Position numbers and translations under genes: made by a program. 64,000 nt of DNA from positions 40,458 through 104,457 of the forward strand of contig NZ_ML703255.1 in the NCBI RefSeq assembly GCF_008520305.1. Reading direction: 5' to 3'. The stretch is from Mesorhizobium sp. SARCC-RB16n. Lineage in GTDB: Bacteria; Pseudomonadota; Alphaproteobacteria; Rhizobiales; Rhizobiaceae. The notes below the pieces were generated by a model, which saw only the letters and a program-made list of their open reading frames with translations, was not told the origin of the DNA and searched no databases. Below are positions 16,674 to 26,322 of this stretch, piece by piece; within the stretch, counting starts at the first letter, position 1, and each line of letters begins with the position of its first letter.

Positions 16674-17965
16674 CCCTCGCCTTCACCCTTTGCCTGTTGG
16701 CGCTGTTCGTCCTTGCCGGGATCGGCACGCCGGTCGCCTATTCCATGATCGTGGCGGCGATCGTCTATCTTGCCGTGAAGGGCCAGGACCTGGGGCTTGC
16801 CGCCGAGCAGATCATCCAGGGGCTCTATGACGGCTTCATCATCCTGGCCGTGCCGCTGTTCATCGTCGCCGCCAACATCATGAACGCCGGCACGATCAGC
16901 GAGCGGCTGCTGCGGTTCTGCATTGCAATCGTGGGCCGTATGCGAGGCGGGCTCGGGCACGTCAACGTCGTCGCCAATGTGATCTTCTCCGGCATGTCCG
17001 GCTCGGCCGTGGCCGATGCCGCCGGTCTCGGCAAGATCATCATCGAGATGATGACCAGGGACGGCCGTTATCCGCGTGGCTACGCCGCCGCCATCACCGC
17101 CGCCGCTTCGACCATTGGGCCGATCATCCCGCCGTCGATCCCGATGGTGATGTACGCGCTGGTCTCGGATGCCTCGATCGGCTTCCTGTTCCTCGGCGGC
17201 ATCCTGCCAGGGCTGCTGATGGGCGCGGTGCTGATGGGCCTCAACGCGTGGCTCGCCCGCAAGCGCAATTTCGCGGTCGAGGAAGCCGTGCCACTGCGGG
17301 CCTTGCCGAAGGTGACGCTCAATGCATTTCCGGCGCTGCTTATGCCGGTCATCCTGCTCTACGGCATCTATGGTGGCGCGACGACGCCGACCGAAGCCGC
17401 AGCAGTCGCGGCCGCTTATGCGCTGATCCTGGCCGGCGTCTTCTACCGCGCGCTGAGCTGGCGAGGCCTCTATGCCATCCTTTCAGAAAGCGCGCGTTCG
17501 TCCGCTGCCGTCGGCTTGGTCATCGGCGGTGCCCTGATCTTCAACTACATCGTCGCCAGCGAAAATATTCCAGCCCATATGGCTGCCTCGCTTCAGGGAC
17601 TGAACATATCCCCGCTCGCTTTCCTGTTCATGGTCAATGTGCTGTTGTTGCTGCTTGGCTGTCTGCTCGATGCGTCGACGATCATCCTGGTCATCGTTCC
17701 GCTGTTCATCCCGACCTGCCGGCTGCTCGGGATCGACCTGGTGCATTTCGGCGTCGTCGTGGTGGTCAACACCATGATCGGGCTGATCACCCCGCCCTAT
17801 GGCGTCGTGCTCTTCGTCATCAATGCGACGACGCGCATTCCGCTGCGCGAAATCATCAGCGAGATCTGGCTGTTCATCGGCGTGCTGGTCGTTGCGCTGC
17901 TGCTGATGATGCTGTTTCCGGAAATCGTGCTGTGGCTGCCGAGGCAGTTCGGATACCAGGGATGA
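16670..17965 (+). CDS. TRAP transporter large permease (DctM family)
   Basis: A 431-residue, about 12-helix transport subunit. The start is taken as GTG 16670 overlapping the small-permease stop; this gives the family N-terminus TLAFTLCLLALFVLAGIGTP. The DctM signatures are IFSGMSGSAVADAAGLG, TIGPIIPPSIPMVMYAL and near the end GLITPPYGVVLFV. It carries the substrate across the inner membrane with sodium. The end overlaps the start of aroE by ATGA, so transporter and enzyme are translated together. Confidence 0.92.
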   Translation: MTLAFTLCLLALFVLAGIGTPVAYSMIVAAIVYLAVKGQDLGLAAEQIIQGLYDGFIILAVPLFIVAANIMNAGTISERLLRFCIAIVGRMRGGLGHVNVVANVIFSGMSGSAVADAAGLGKIIIEMMTRDGRYPRGYAAAITAAASTIGPIIPPSIPMVMYALVSDASIGFLFLGGILPGLLMGAVLMGLNAWLARKRNFAVEEAVPLRALPKVTLNAFPALLMPVILLYGIYGGATTPTEAAAVAAAYALILAGVFYRALSWRGLYAILSESARSSAAVGLVIGGALIFNYIVASENIPAHMAASLQGLNISPLAFLFMVNVLLLLLGCLLDASTIILVIVPLFIPTCRLLGIDLVHFGVVVVVNTMIGLITPPYGVVLFVINATTRIPLREIISEIWLFIGVLVVALLLMMLFPEIVLWLPRQFGYQG

Positions 17966-18858
17966 GCACGGCTCCGCACGATCGCCGGGGTGCCGGCCCG
18001 GTCATGCTGGGGTTGGTTGGTGACAACATAAAGCGCTCGCGTTCGCCGGACCTGCATCGCCTCGCCGGCCAGCTCAGCGGCCTGGACGTCAGCTACGACC
18101 TCTTCATCCCGCGCGACATGGGCAAGGATTTCGACACCGTGTTCGATGCCTGCCGCGACAGCGGTCTTCGCGGCATCAATGTCACTTATCCCTACAAGGA
18201 GATGGTGGCCTCCAGGCTGCGAATAGACGACGAGCTGACCAGACGCATCGGTTCGGTCAACACGGTGCTGTTCGGACCACGGGGCGCAAGCGGATACAAC
18301 ACCGACCATACGGGGTTCATCGCCGCCTACCGCGAGACCTTCGGCGACATGGCGCCGGGCAAGGTCTGCATGATCGGAGCCGGCGGTGTCGGCAAGGCCG
18401 TGGCTTTCGGGCTGCTGGCGCTTGGCGCCGAGGCCCTGACCATCATCGACAGCGATCCCGGCAAGGCGCGCTCGCTCGCCGCCGCGATCGCGGCAGCCTC
18501 GGATGGCGCCGTCAAAACGTCATCCGGCGATGCTATCGAGACGGCGATGGACGGCGCGGAGGGCATCGTCAATTGCACGCCGCTCGGCATGATCGGCCAT
18601 CCCGGGTCTCCGCTGCCGCCGGAATTGCTCGGGGCCCAGCGATGGGCGTTCGACGCCGTCTACATACCGGTCGAGACGCTGTTCAAACAGCAGGCGGAGG
18701 CGGCGGGCCTCAAGGTGCTCAGCGGCTACGAACTGTTTTTCCACCAAGGCATCGACGCCTTCCGCATCTTCACCGGACAGGTGCCGGCCGATCTTGGCGC
18801 CTTGCGCCGAATGCTTCTCGACACCTCCCAACTGACCAAGGATTATCCGCAGTGCTAG
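17962..18858 (+). CDS. aroE: Shikimate dehydrogenase family protein
   Basis: A 298-residue NAD(P)-dependent oxidoreductase. From ATG 17962 all key motifs are present: shikimate-binding serines in KRSRSP, the catalytic Lys in NVTYPYKE, the Asp in NTDHTGF, and the dinucleotide loop GAGGVGKAVAFGLLALGAEA. It interconverts 3-dehydroshikimate and shikimate, or quinate in YdiB/QuiA-like members. The coupling to a TRAP transporter and to a broken dehydroshikimate dehydratase-like gene points to catabolism rather than the housekeeping aromatic pathway. The symbol is given for the family; the gene may be a catabolic paralogue. Confidence 0.87.
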   Translation: MSTAPHDRRGAGPVMLGLVGDNIKRSRSPDLHRLAGQLSGLDVSYDLFIPRDMGKDFDTVFDACRDSGLRGINVTYPYKEMVASRLRIDDELTRRIGSVNTVLFGPRGASGYNTDHTGFIAAYRETFGDMAPGKVCMIGAGGVGKAVAFGLLALGAEALTIIDSDPGKARSLAAAIAAASDGAVKTSSGDAIETAMDGAEGIVNCTPLGMIGHPGSPLPPELLGAQRWAFDAVYIPVETLFKQQAEAAGLKVLSGYELFFHQGIDAFRIFTGQVPADLGALRRMLLDTSQLTKDYPQC

Positions 18859-19772
18859 ACGATCATCCCATGCGCAAGAAAATCGGTGTCAGCGCGGCGC
18901 TGACGTCGCCGTTCGACGATAGGGGCGCAATCGACTGGCCGCGCTTTGCCGCCCACGCCAAACACCTGCTGGCGCAGGGTATGCGGGTGGTGACCGCCTT
19001 CGGCACGACCGGCGAGGGCATTTCCATTTCGGCCTCGGCCCGCGCTCCGCTCTACGAGCGCATGGCCGCCGCCGGGATCGGGGCCGGCAGCCTGGTCGAA
19101 TGCGTCTACGGGCCGTCGTCGCAGGATGCCGGCGACCATGCCCGGCGATCGCTGGATGCGGGTTGCGGGGGCATCCTTTTGACGCCGCCCTTCTATTTCA
19201 AGCAGCCGACGGAGGAAGGCGTCTATCGCTGGTTCTCGGAGGTTCTAGAGCGTGTCGGCCCGGCCGGCCGCGACGTCATTCTTTACAACATCCCGGGCCT
19301 CACCGGCGTGCGCATCGGCCCGAAACTCGTGGCACGCTTGCGGTCGGCCTTTCCGCAAGCCATTGCCGGGGTCAAGGATTCAAGCGGGGACTGGGACCAG
19401 ACCACGGCGCTGCTTGCCGGGCATCGCGATCTCGCCATTCTCGTCGGCCATGAAGGTCACCTGGCCCGGGCGGTCAGGCAAGGCGCCAGCGGCGCGATCA
19501 GCGGCGTGGCGAATTTCGCTCCGGCGCTGGTGGCGAAGCTGGTGCGCGGCGAAGACGATCCAGTGATCGATGCCTTGCTCGGCATGCTGCTCGAACTACC
19601 CGTCGTGCCTGCAGTCAAGGCCGTCCTGGCGGCTCGGACGGGTGACGCCGCATGGTTGCGCGTCCGCGCTCCGTTGGAGGCTATCGGCGAGGCAAGCGGT
19701 TTGGAGGCCTGCCGCAGAATGGCCGCGATGGTTTCGGCGGAGGCGGCGGATCAAACCACGATGTCGACATGA
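18852..19772 (+). CDS. Dihydrodipicolinate synthase (DapA) family lyase/aldolase
   Basis: A 306-residue class I aldolase. Motifs: GTTGEG (phosphate/carboxylate loop), LYNIPG with the catalytic Tyr, and GVKDSSGD with the Schiff-base Lys. The GTG at 18852 overlaps the aroE end and has AAGGA about 8 bases upstream; ATG 18870 is an alternative start. Members include DapA, N-acetylneuraminate lyase, and keto-sugar-acid dehydratases. In this operon a role on a pyruvate-derived or keto-acid intermediate is more likely than lysine synthesis. Specificity cannot be read from the sequence. Confidence 0.85.
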   Translation: MLDDHPMRKKIGVSAALTSPFDDRGAIDWPRFAAHAKHLLAQGMRVVTAFGTTGEGISISASARAPLYERMAAAGIGAGSLVECVYGPSSQDAGDHARRSLDAGCGGILLTPPFYFKQPTEEGVYRWFSEVLERVGPAGRDVILYNIPGLTGVRIGPKLVARLRSAFPQAIAGVKDSSGDWDQTTALLAGHRDLAILVGHEGHLARAVRQGASGAISGVANFAPALVAKLVRGEDDPVIDALLGMLLELPVVPAVKAVLAARTGDAAWLRVRAPLEAIGEASGLEACRRMAAMVSAEAADQTTMST

Positions 19773-20000
19773 AAACCTCGATTGCGACGGTCTCCGTCAG
19801 CGGCGATTTCGCGGAAAAGCTGTCCGCCATCGCCGCGGCGGGGTTCGACGGGATCGAGATCTTCGAGAATGATTTCGTCGCCTTCGACGGCACAGGCGAC
19901 TTCGGCCGATGGTTCGCGACGCCGGGCTGGAAATCACCTTGTTCCAGCCGTTTTGCGATTTCGAAAGCCTGCCCGAGCTATCCCTCCTTTCACGGCCAAA
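19769..20000 (+). pseudogene. Truncated 3-dehydroshikimate dehydratase-like TIM-barrel gene
   Basis: The frame starting ATG 19769 (overlapping the previous stop) reads MKTSIATVSVSGDFAEKLSA and AAGFDGIEIFENDFVAFDG, the N-terminus of AP endonuclease 2-type sugar isomerases and of QsuB-like dehydroshikimate dehydratases. Near 19900 the frame shifts to MVRDAGLEITLFQPFCDFES, after which the similarity ends at about 19985, close to the oppositely oriented oxidase gene. One indel and loss of the rest make it inactive. The starting peptide SxxGDxxEKLxAIAAAGFDGIE and the operon partners support dehydroshikimate dehydratase, by inference. Confidence 0.6.
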
Positions 20001-20036
20001 GAAGCCATGGTTGCGCGGATGTCGGAAGTTGCTTCT

Positions 20037-21155
20037 TCAGGCGGCGCGGCCGAAGCGATCGACCCTGAAATCATCGAGCGGCGTTCCGCATCGGTCGGTC
20101 ATAATGAGCTCGGCCATGGCATCGCCCACGCCCGGACCGAGCTGGAAGCCGTGTCCGCTGAAGCCGAAGGCGTGGAACAGGCCCGGCGTCGTCGCCGAGC
20201 GTCCCATGACCGGCAGCATGTCCCTGACATAGCCCTCGCAGCCTGACCAGGTGCGGATGACGATGGCGTGCGCGATTGCCGGCAGCAGCCGTGCTACCGC
20301 GCGTAACTGCACGGGCAGGCGCATGGGGTCGGCCGCCGCATGGCCTCGATCGAGGTCCACCGCTACTCTTTCGGCCGCGCCGCCGAACACGATGTTGCCG
20401 CGCTCGACCTGGCGCAGATAGGCGCCATGGTTCTTGTCACGCGTCCAGATGCCGACCACCGGCAGGATCCGGTGCGGCAGCGGCTCGGTCACGCCCATCT
20501 GCGGGCCTCGGGCGTCGAGCGGCACCGCTTCGCCGAACTGTGCGGCGATGCCCGAGCCCCAGGCGCCGGCGGTGTTAAGCAGGCACTCGGCAGCGAATGT
20601 GCCTTTTGAACTGGTGACAAGGAAGCTGGATCCGGTGTGCCCGATCGTCGTGCCTTTCGCCTCCTCCACGATTTCGGCGCCTAGCCTGCGGGCGGATTCG
20701 GCAAAAACAGGCGCGATGAGCCGCGGATTGGCGCTGCCGTCATGCGGCGAGAACGACGCCGCGATCGCATTGGGGCCGAGGCCGGGAAAGCGGGTGTGAA
20801 TCTCGCGCGGGCTGAGTTCCTCCAGGTCAAGTCCCCAGGGCCGCGCCGCCTCCGCATAGGTCCGCATGTCGGCGAGACCATCTTCACCGAAGATCAGCCG
20901 GATATGACCGGTGGCGCGGAATTCGACGTCGCGGCCAAGCATTTTCTCGGCCTCGCCCCAGAGCCTGAGCGAGCGATGGGCCAATGGAAGCTGGGACAGA
21001 TGACGCGCCGTGCGCCGGATGTTGCCGAAGGAGGCGACCGTTGCCCCGGTGCCGATGCGGTTGCGCTCGATCAATGTCACGCGCGCGCCGCGCCGGGCGA
21101 GGAAATAGGCCGAAGCCGTCCCTATCAGTCCGCCGCCCAGCACGATCACATTCAT
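20037..21155 (-). CDS. FAD-dependent amino-acid/amine oxidase (DAO family)
   Basis: A 372-residue flavoprotein starting MNVIVLGGGLIGTASAYFLA with the GxGxxG FAD-binding motif, then VTLIERNRIGTGATVASFGN, the DadA/glycine-oxidase type N-terminus. The C-terminal FAD motif is FGFSGHGFQLGPGVGDAMAE. It oxidises an amino or imino group of a small substrate, passing electrons to oxygen or a quinone. Divergent from the LysR gene at 21258, which probably controls it. It runs into the truncated dehydroshikimate dehydratase gene end-to-end. Substrate unknown. Confidence 0.85.
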   Translation of the reverse strand: MNVIVLGGGLIGTASAYFLARRGARVTLIERNRIGTGATVASFGNIRRTARHLSQLPLAHRSLRLWGEAEKMLGRDVEFRATGHIRLIFGEDGLADMRTYAEAARPWGLDLEELSPREIHTRFPGLGPNAIAASFSPHDGSANPRLIAPVFAESARRLGAEIVEEAKGTTIGHTGSSFLVTSSKGTFAAECLLNTAGAWGSGIAAQFGEAVPLDARGPQMGVTEPLPHRILPVVGIWTRDKNHGAYLRQVERGNIVFGGAAERVAVDLDRGHAAADPMRLPVQLRAVARLLPAIAHAIVIRTWSGCEGYVRDMLPVMGRSATTPGLFHAFGFSGHGFQLGPGVGDAMAELIMTDRCGTPLDDFRVDRFGRAA

Positions 21156-21257
21156 GGCGCCCTCTGGCGATCAATCCCAGCCGATCTTGTGCGCGCCGCG
21201 CTGTTGCGTCAAAGATGGGTTTGGACAGAAGCCATAAGCTTTACCTATGGAGTAGCA

Positions 21258-22163
21258 ATGCGGGCCCGGCAGCTCGAAGTGTTCATCGCCGTGATGCGCG
21301 CGGGTACCGTGACCGCCGCGGCGCGGATGCTGAACATTTCCCAGCCTGCACTCAGCCAGATCCTACTTCACGCCGAGGACGAACTCGGCTTCACCCTGTT
21401 CGAGCGGGTGAAGGGCCGACTGCGACCAACTCCTGAGGCGCTAGAAATCTTCCCCGATGCCGAGAGGTTGTCGGCGGGGCTCGACGGCTTGCGCCGCAAG
21501 ACCACCGATCTGCGCCTGGGTAGGGCCGGGCTGGTGCGGGTTGCGGCGTCGCCGCCGCCGGCAATGGCGATATTGCCGCGTGCGTTCACCAAATTCCGGG
21601 CGCAGCATCCCAACATAATGCTGCGTGCCCATACCGCGCCCATCTCGGAAATCGTCGACATGCTGCGCGCGGGCGATGCCAGCCTCGGCCTGGCAATGGA
21701 CGACCGGCTGCCTCCGGATATCGAGGCGGAGGTGGTCGGCAGACTCGGCTTCGTATGTCTGCTGCCCGCCGGACACGCGCTGCAAACGAAAGCCGAGCTG
21801 ACGCTCGCCGACCTCGTCGAGGAAGAGTTGATATCCTATCGCGGCAACACCCGCCCTGCCGACGAACTGGCCCGCGCGGCCCAGGCGCAAGGCGTGGCGC
21901 TTTCGCCGTCGCTGGAGATCGACGTATCCATCTCCGCAGTCGGCTTCGTCCAGGCCGGCCTGGGCATCGGTTTGGTCGATGCGCTGCTGCCGTGGCATCA
22001 GTTTGCCGGGCTTGCGGTCAGGCCGCTCACGGCAGGACCGGAATTCCCTATCGCACTGCTATCCTCACGCGCCCGCGCCCTTTCGCGGGCCGATGAGATG
22101 ATGCGCGACGAAATTCGCGCGGCCTGTTCCGCCGTCCTCGGCGAGCATCGAGCCGAAGCATAA
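21258..22163 (+). CDS. LysR family regulator
   Basis: A 301-residue regulator. The helix-turn-helix is in residues 3-60: LEVFIAVMRAGTVTAAARML, NISQPALSQILLHAEDELGF, LFERVKGRLRPT. The co-inducer domain follows. ATG 21258 gives the standard N-terminus; the reading frame is open far upstream but that part is antisense to the oxidase gene. It sits between a divergent FAD oxidase and the hydantoinase-type operon 90 bases downstream, so it could control both sides. Ligand unknown. Confidence 0.88.
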   Translation: MRARQLEVFIAVMRAGTVTAAARMLNISQPALSQILLHAEDELGFTLFERVKGRLRPTPEALEIFPDAERLSAGLDGLRRKTTDLRLGRAGLVRVAASPPPAMAILPRAFTKFRAQHPNIMLRAHTAPISEIVDMLRAGDASLGLAMDDRLPPDIEAEVVGRLGFVCLLPAGHALQTKAELTLADLVEEELISYRGNTRPADELARAAQAQGVALSPSLEIDVSISAVGFVQAGLGIGLVDALLPWHQFAGLAVRPLTAGPEFPIALLSSRARALSRADEMMRDEIRAACSAVLGEHRAEA

Positions 22164-22252
22164 GCACGACTTATATCCTTGCTCCTCATCCATCTTGGAC
22201 CGGAACCATCCGGTCGTGCCAGCTTTGGTTGGCAGACAGGAAGGGACGCATC

Positions 22253-24331
22253 ATGGATGGTGTCATGGCGACGGATGCAGCGCGGAACGGGGACGACTGG
22301 AAGGTCGGCATCGATATCGGCGGGACGTTCATCGATTTCTGCGCGCTCGAAGCAAACTCGGGCCGCGTCGCCTCCCTGAAAGTGCTGACGACGCCGGAGG
22401 ATCCGGGCGCCGAGCTGATGACGGGTCTCACCCTGCTGGCTGAGCGCGAAGGCTTCGACCCTTCTCATATGACGCGCTTCGTGCACGGCACGACGGTCGG
22501 CATCAACACGATCATCCAGCGCAAGGGCGCGCCGCTCGCGCTGTTCACCAATGCCGGCTTCGAGGACGTGATCGAGCTCGCACGGCTTCGAATGCCGGAC
22601 ATGTATTCGCTGTTCTGCTCGCGGCCGGACCCGCTGATCTCGCGCGACATGGTGTTCGGCATTCCGGCGCGCATGCGCGCCGATGGCAGCGAGACGAAGG
22701 CGCCCGATATAGCGGTCGTGGAAAGCGCGGTCGCGGCGGCCAAAGCGAATGGGGCGCAGGGCATCATCGTGTCCTTCCTCCATGCCTGGCGCAACGCCAC
22801 GCAGGAGGCCTCCGTCAAGGCGGCGATCGCGCGTCTGGCGCCGGACCTCTTCGTCTTCACCTCGGCCGAGGTCTGGCCGGTCATCCGCGAATACGAGCGC
22901 AGCTCCACCGCCATTCTCAACGGCTATGTCCATCCCCGCGTCTCGGGCTACCTGACGGCGCTGGAAGAACGGCTGAAAGGGCGGGGCGTGCCGGCCCGCC
23001 CGATGCTGACCAAGTCGAATGGCGGTCTGATGAACGCTGCCGAAGGCAAGCAGGCCTGCGTCAACATGCTGCTGTCGGGAACGGCCTCCGGCGTCATCGG
23101 CGCCGCGTGGCTGGCACGCCAGGCCGGCGAGGACAGGATCCTTACGCTCGACATCGGCGGCACCTCCGCCGACTTCGCGCTCATCATCGACGGTGAGCCG
23201 CAATTCGGCACCGGCGAGCTGATCGGCGAATTTCCGCTCCATATCCCGTCCGTGTCGGTGAGCTCGATCGGCGTCGGCGGCGGCTCGATTGCCAGTGTCG
23301 ATGCGCAAGGCGTGCTGCGCGTCGGCCCGGAATCGGCCGGCTCGTCACCGGGACCGGCCTGCTACGGCCGTGGCGGCAACCGGGCGACGGTGACGGACGC
23401 TATGGTGGTGTGCGGATGGCTCGGTCACAGCGAGATGGCCTATGGCCAGCTCCGCATAGATACCGGGCTGGCGCAGCGTGCAGTCGGCGAACTCGCGGCG
23501 CGGCTTAGCCGCCCGGTCGAGCAGACCGCGCAGGCGATCCTCGACATCGCGGTGTCGGAGATGTTCGTCGAGGTCGAGAAGCTCGCCTCGCGCGCCGGCG
23601 TCGACTTGCGCGATTTCACGCTGATGCCCTTTGGCGGCGGCGGCCCCATGCTCGGCGCTTTCCTTGCCCGCGAACTCGGCATGAAGCGCGTCATGGCGCC
23701 ACGACGCCCCGGCGTCGTGTCGGCGCTCGGCGGGCTGGTGGCGGATCTGCGCGGAGATTTCATTCGCACCATTTTCTCGCCGCTGTCGGCCGCGTCGCTC
23801 CCAATTATCCGCGCGGCTTTCGAGGCCCTCGCAAGCGAGGGCCGCGATTGGCTCGCGGCGCAGGGGCATGACGCGGCCGTTGAGCTCAATTTCTCGTGCG
23901 ATATGCGCTATCTCGGTCAGAGCTATGAGATCGAGATCGTCCTTTCGCCTGAATGGCTCAAGGAGAGCGACGCAGAGGCCATCGAGCAGGCCTTTCACCG
24001 CACCCATGAGCGGCTCTACGATTTCCACGACCCGGACGGCGAGATCGAGCTTGTGAATATCAGGCTGTCCGCCGTCGGTGCGGGTCCGGCGCTCTCCTTT
24101 CCAGAGATCGACGAGATCGACGTCTCCGCCAGTCCGGCGCGCCGGCTTCCGGTCTATACCGGCCTGAGTGTCGAGACCGTCGACCTGCACGACCGGCAGA
24201 CTCTTGTGCCTGGCAGTAGTTTCCAAGGGCCTGCCGTGGTCGTTCAGGAAGACACCACCTTTGCCATTCCCGCCGGAGTGCAGGCGCGGGTCGATCGCCA
24301 CCTCAATCTTCTTCTGACTTTCGCGGAGTGA
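22253..24331 (+). CDS. Hydantoinase/oxoprolinase subunit A
   Basis: A 692-residue HyuA-type ATPase of the actin/hexokinase fold. Signatures: WKVGIDIGGTFIDFCALE (phosphate 1 loop), HGTTVGINTIIQRKGA, LTLDIGGTSADFALI and the end FQGPAVVVQEDTTFAIPAG. The ATG at 22253 follows GGAAGGGA. Together with subunit B it opens cyclic imides or lactams such as N-methylhydantoin or 5-oxoproline with ATP. The GTG of subunit B overlaps its stop. The following redox genes suggest that the ring-opening product, or its precursor, is an amino acid that is then oxidised. Confidence 0.9.
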   Translation: MDGVMATDAARNGDDWKVGIDIGGTFIDFCALEANSGRVASLKVLTTPEDPGAELMTGLTLLAEREGFDPSHMTRFVHGTTVGINTIIQRKGAPLALFTNAGFEDVIELARLRMPDMYSLFCSRPDPLISRDMVFGIPARMRADGSETKAPDIAVVESAVAAAKANGAQGIIVSFLHAWRNATQEASVKAAIARLAPDLFVFTSAEVWPVIREYERSSTAILNGYVHPRVSGYLTALEERLKGRGVPARPMLTKSNGGLMNAAEGKQACVNMLLSGTASGVIGAAWLARQAGEDRILTLDIGGTSADFALIIDGEPQFGTGELIGEFPLHIPSVSVSSIGVGGGSIASVDAQGVLRVGPESAGSSPGPACYGRGGNRATVTDAMVVCGWLGHSEMAYGQLRIDTGLAQRAVGELAARLSRPVEQTAQAILDIAVSEMFVEVEKLASRAGVDLRDFTLMPFGGGGPMLGAFLARELGMKRVMAPRRPGVVSALGGLVADLRGDFIRTIFSPLSAASLPIIRAAFEALASEGRDWLAAQGHDAAVELNFSCDMRYLGQSYEIEIVLSPEWLKESDAEAIEQAFHRTHERLYDFHDPDGEIELVNIRLSAVGAGPALSFPEIDEIDVSASPARRLPVYTGLSVETVDLHDRQTLVPGSSFQGPAVVVQEDTTFAIPAGVQARVDRHLNLLLTFAE

Positions 24332-26322
24332 CGCCTTTGTTTGACCGGACAAACCTTCAGGTTCTGGCGAACCATGCCCGCGCGGCGGCCGAGAACATGG
24401 CCCACACGCTGCACCGCACCGCGCATTCCGCCTTCGTCAAGGAAACGCAGGACTTCACGGTGATGCTGATGGACCGCTCGGGCGCGACCTTCGCCGTCCC
24501 CATGGAACTCGGCGCCACCTGGTATCCCGGACTTTCCTATCGCCGCGCCATCGCGATGGTCGACGATTACCGGCCGGGAGACGTCGCCTTCACCAACGAT
24601 CCCTATTCCGGCCATGTCGCCACGCATGCACCGGACACGCATCTTTGGAAGCCGGTCTTCGTCGATGGCGAGATCGTCGCCTGGACCGGAGGGCACATCC
24701 ACAACACCGACATGGGCGGGGCGGTGCCGGCTTCGCTCAGCCGGGCGCTGACCGAAATCCATCAGGAAGGCATCCGCTTTCCTCCCATGAAGCTGGTGCG
24801 GGAGGGTGTCTTCGACGAGATGATCCTGCGTATCATGAGCACCAATGTGCGCAAGCCGGATCTCAACATCGGCGACATCAAGGCCCTGGTCGGCGCGCTC
24901 AACACCGGCGAGCGAAAGATCCAGGCGATGGTCAGGAAGTTCGGCAAAGCCGGCTTCGTCGAAGGCGTTGCCGCTCTTCTCGACCATGCCGAGGCACAGG
25001 CGCGCGACGTGCTGCGCGCAATGCCCGACGGCACCTGGGAATTCGCCGACTATGCCGACGAGGATTCCGTCGAGGCCAATCCGTGCCGGCTGAAGCTGAC
25101 GCTGACGATCAAAGACGGGGAGGCGGTGCTCGACTTCACCGGCTCCGATCCGCAACTCGGCTCCTCGCTCAACGTGCCCTCGGGCGGCGACCCGCGCCAC
25201 ACCATGCTGCTGGTGGGCGTCTATTACGTTCTCTATACGCTCAACTCGAAGATCCTTCTCAACACCGGCCTCACTCGGCCGTTTACCTGCATCACCCCTG
25301 AAGGTTCGGTGCTGAACCCGATCCACCCCGCCGCCGTTGGCATGCGCTCGCTCACCTGCGCTCGGCTGCGGTCGGTCATCTTCGGCGCCTTCTCGCAAGC
25401 CGTGCCGGAGCGCCTGCCTGCGGCTCCGGCCGGCAACAACTGCATCATCAACGTCATGACGACGGACGAGCGCACCAGCCGGAGCGTCATCGCCGCGGTA
25501 AACCCCGTCGTTGGCGGCGGCGGCGCGATGCCGCATCGCGATGGCACCAACGGATCGGGCGCCGATGCCGCCTATCTCAAAAACACGCCGATCGAGATCA
25601 CCGAGACCGAAACCCCAGTCGAATTTGTGAAATACGGGCTCGCCAGGGATAGCGGCGGCGCCGGCCGCTGGCGCGGTGGGCTGGCGACCGAGATGGCGTT
25701 TCGCGTCTTTGCGCCCGATTCCAGGATCACGGCGCGCAACCGCGACCGCAGTTTCTTCCGCCCTTGGGGCGTACTCGGCGGCAAGGCGGCCGGCCTGTCC
25801 GACATGGTCGTCAATCCGGGGGGCGAGCACGAGCGGCGGCTGGGCAATATCGACACGGCGGTCCTGCAGCCTGGCGACATGCTCGAGATCCGCTCCGCCG
25901 GCGGCGGCGGGCGCGGTGACCCGTTTCAGCGCGAGCCATGGCGGGTCGCTCAGGACGTGCGGCGCGGCTATCTCTCGCCGACAGCCGCCGAGCGTGACTA
26001 TGGCGTCGTCATCCGCAGCGGCGAGACTGATGAACACGCGACCAAGCTGCTGCGCTCACGCAAGGAACCATCAGTCGGTCATTTCCATTTCGGTCCGGAG
26101 CGCGATGGTTACGAAGCGCAGTGGACGCCGGCGGCCTATGACCAGCTTCATGCGGTGCTGGACGCCTTGCCGATTCATTGGCGCTTCTTCGCCAAGACGG
26201 AGATCTTCCGCCGTATGAAAGGACGGTCCGGGCCGGAGGGCGTTCAGGCAGCCTTCGATGCGGTCTGCGAACGCTTCCACGAATTGCCGCGACCTCGTCC
26301 GCTGCAAGAGGCAGCGGAATGA
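24328..26322 (+). CDS. Hydantoinase/oxoprolinase subunit B
   Basis: A 664-residue HyuB-type protein; about 100 residues longer than the usual 550-590. Family features are FTNDPYSGHVATHAPD, TGGHIHNTDMGG, LDFTGSDPQLGSSLNVP and GGAGRWRGGLATEM, and RSAGGGGRGDPFQRE. The extra C-terminal part (from about residue 560) contains FGPERDGYEAQWTPAAYDQL and may be a small extra domain similar to acetophenone/acetone carboxylase-linked tails. GTG 24328 overlaps the HyuA stop. It forms the complex with subunit A. Confidence 0.88.
   Translation: MTPLFDRTNLQVLANHARAAAENMAHTLHRTAHSAFVKETQDFTVMLMDRSGATFAVPMELGATWYPGLSYRRAIAMVDDYRPGDVAFTNDPYSGHVATHAPDTHLWKPVFVDGEIVAWTGGHIHNTDMGGAVPASLSRALTEIHQEGIRFPPMKLVREGVFDEMILRIMSTNVRKPDLNIGDIKALVGALNTGERKIQAMVRKFGKAGFVEGVAALLDHAEAQARDVLRAMPDGTWEFADYADEDSVEANPCRLKLTLTIKDGEAVLDFTGSDPQLGSSLNVPSGGDPRHTMLLVGVYYVLYTLNSKILLNTGLTRPFTCITPEGSVLNPIHPAAVGMRSLTCARLRSVIFGAFSQAVPERLPAAPAGNNCIINVMTTDERTSRSVIAAVNPVVGGGGAMPHRDGTNGSGADAAYLKNTPIEITETETPVEFVKYGLARDSGGAGRWRGGLATEMAFRVFAPDSRITARNRDRSFFRPWGVLGGKAAGLSDMVVNPGGEHERRLGNIDTAVLQPGDMLEIRSAGGGGRGDPFQREPWRVAQDVRRGYLSPTAAERDYGVVIRSGETDEHATKLLRSRKEPSVGHFHFGPERDGYEAQWTPAAYDQLHAVLDALPIHWRFFAKTEIFRRMKGRSGPEGVQAAFDAVCERFHELPRPRPLQEAAE

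Noticed and set aside
21998-23308. A 436-codon minus-strand open frame
   Set aside because: Antisense to the LysR end and hydantoinase A; composition typical of a shadow frame, no family features.
24244-26037. A 597-codon minus-strand open frame
   Set aside because: It lies exactly antisense to the hydantoinase B gene, has no domain or ribosome site, and its His/Asp/Arg-rich composition is the usual mirror of GC-rich codons.
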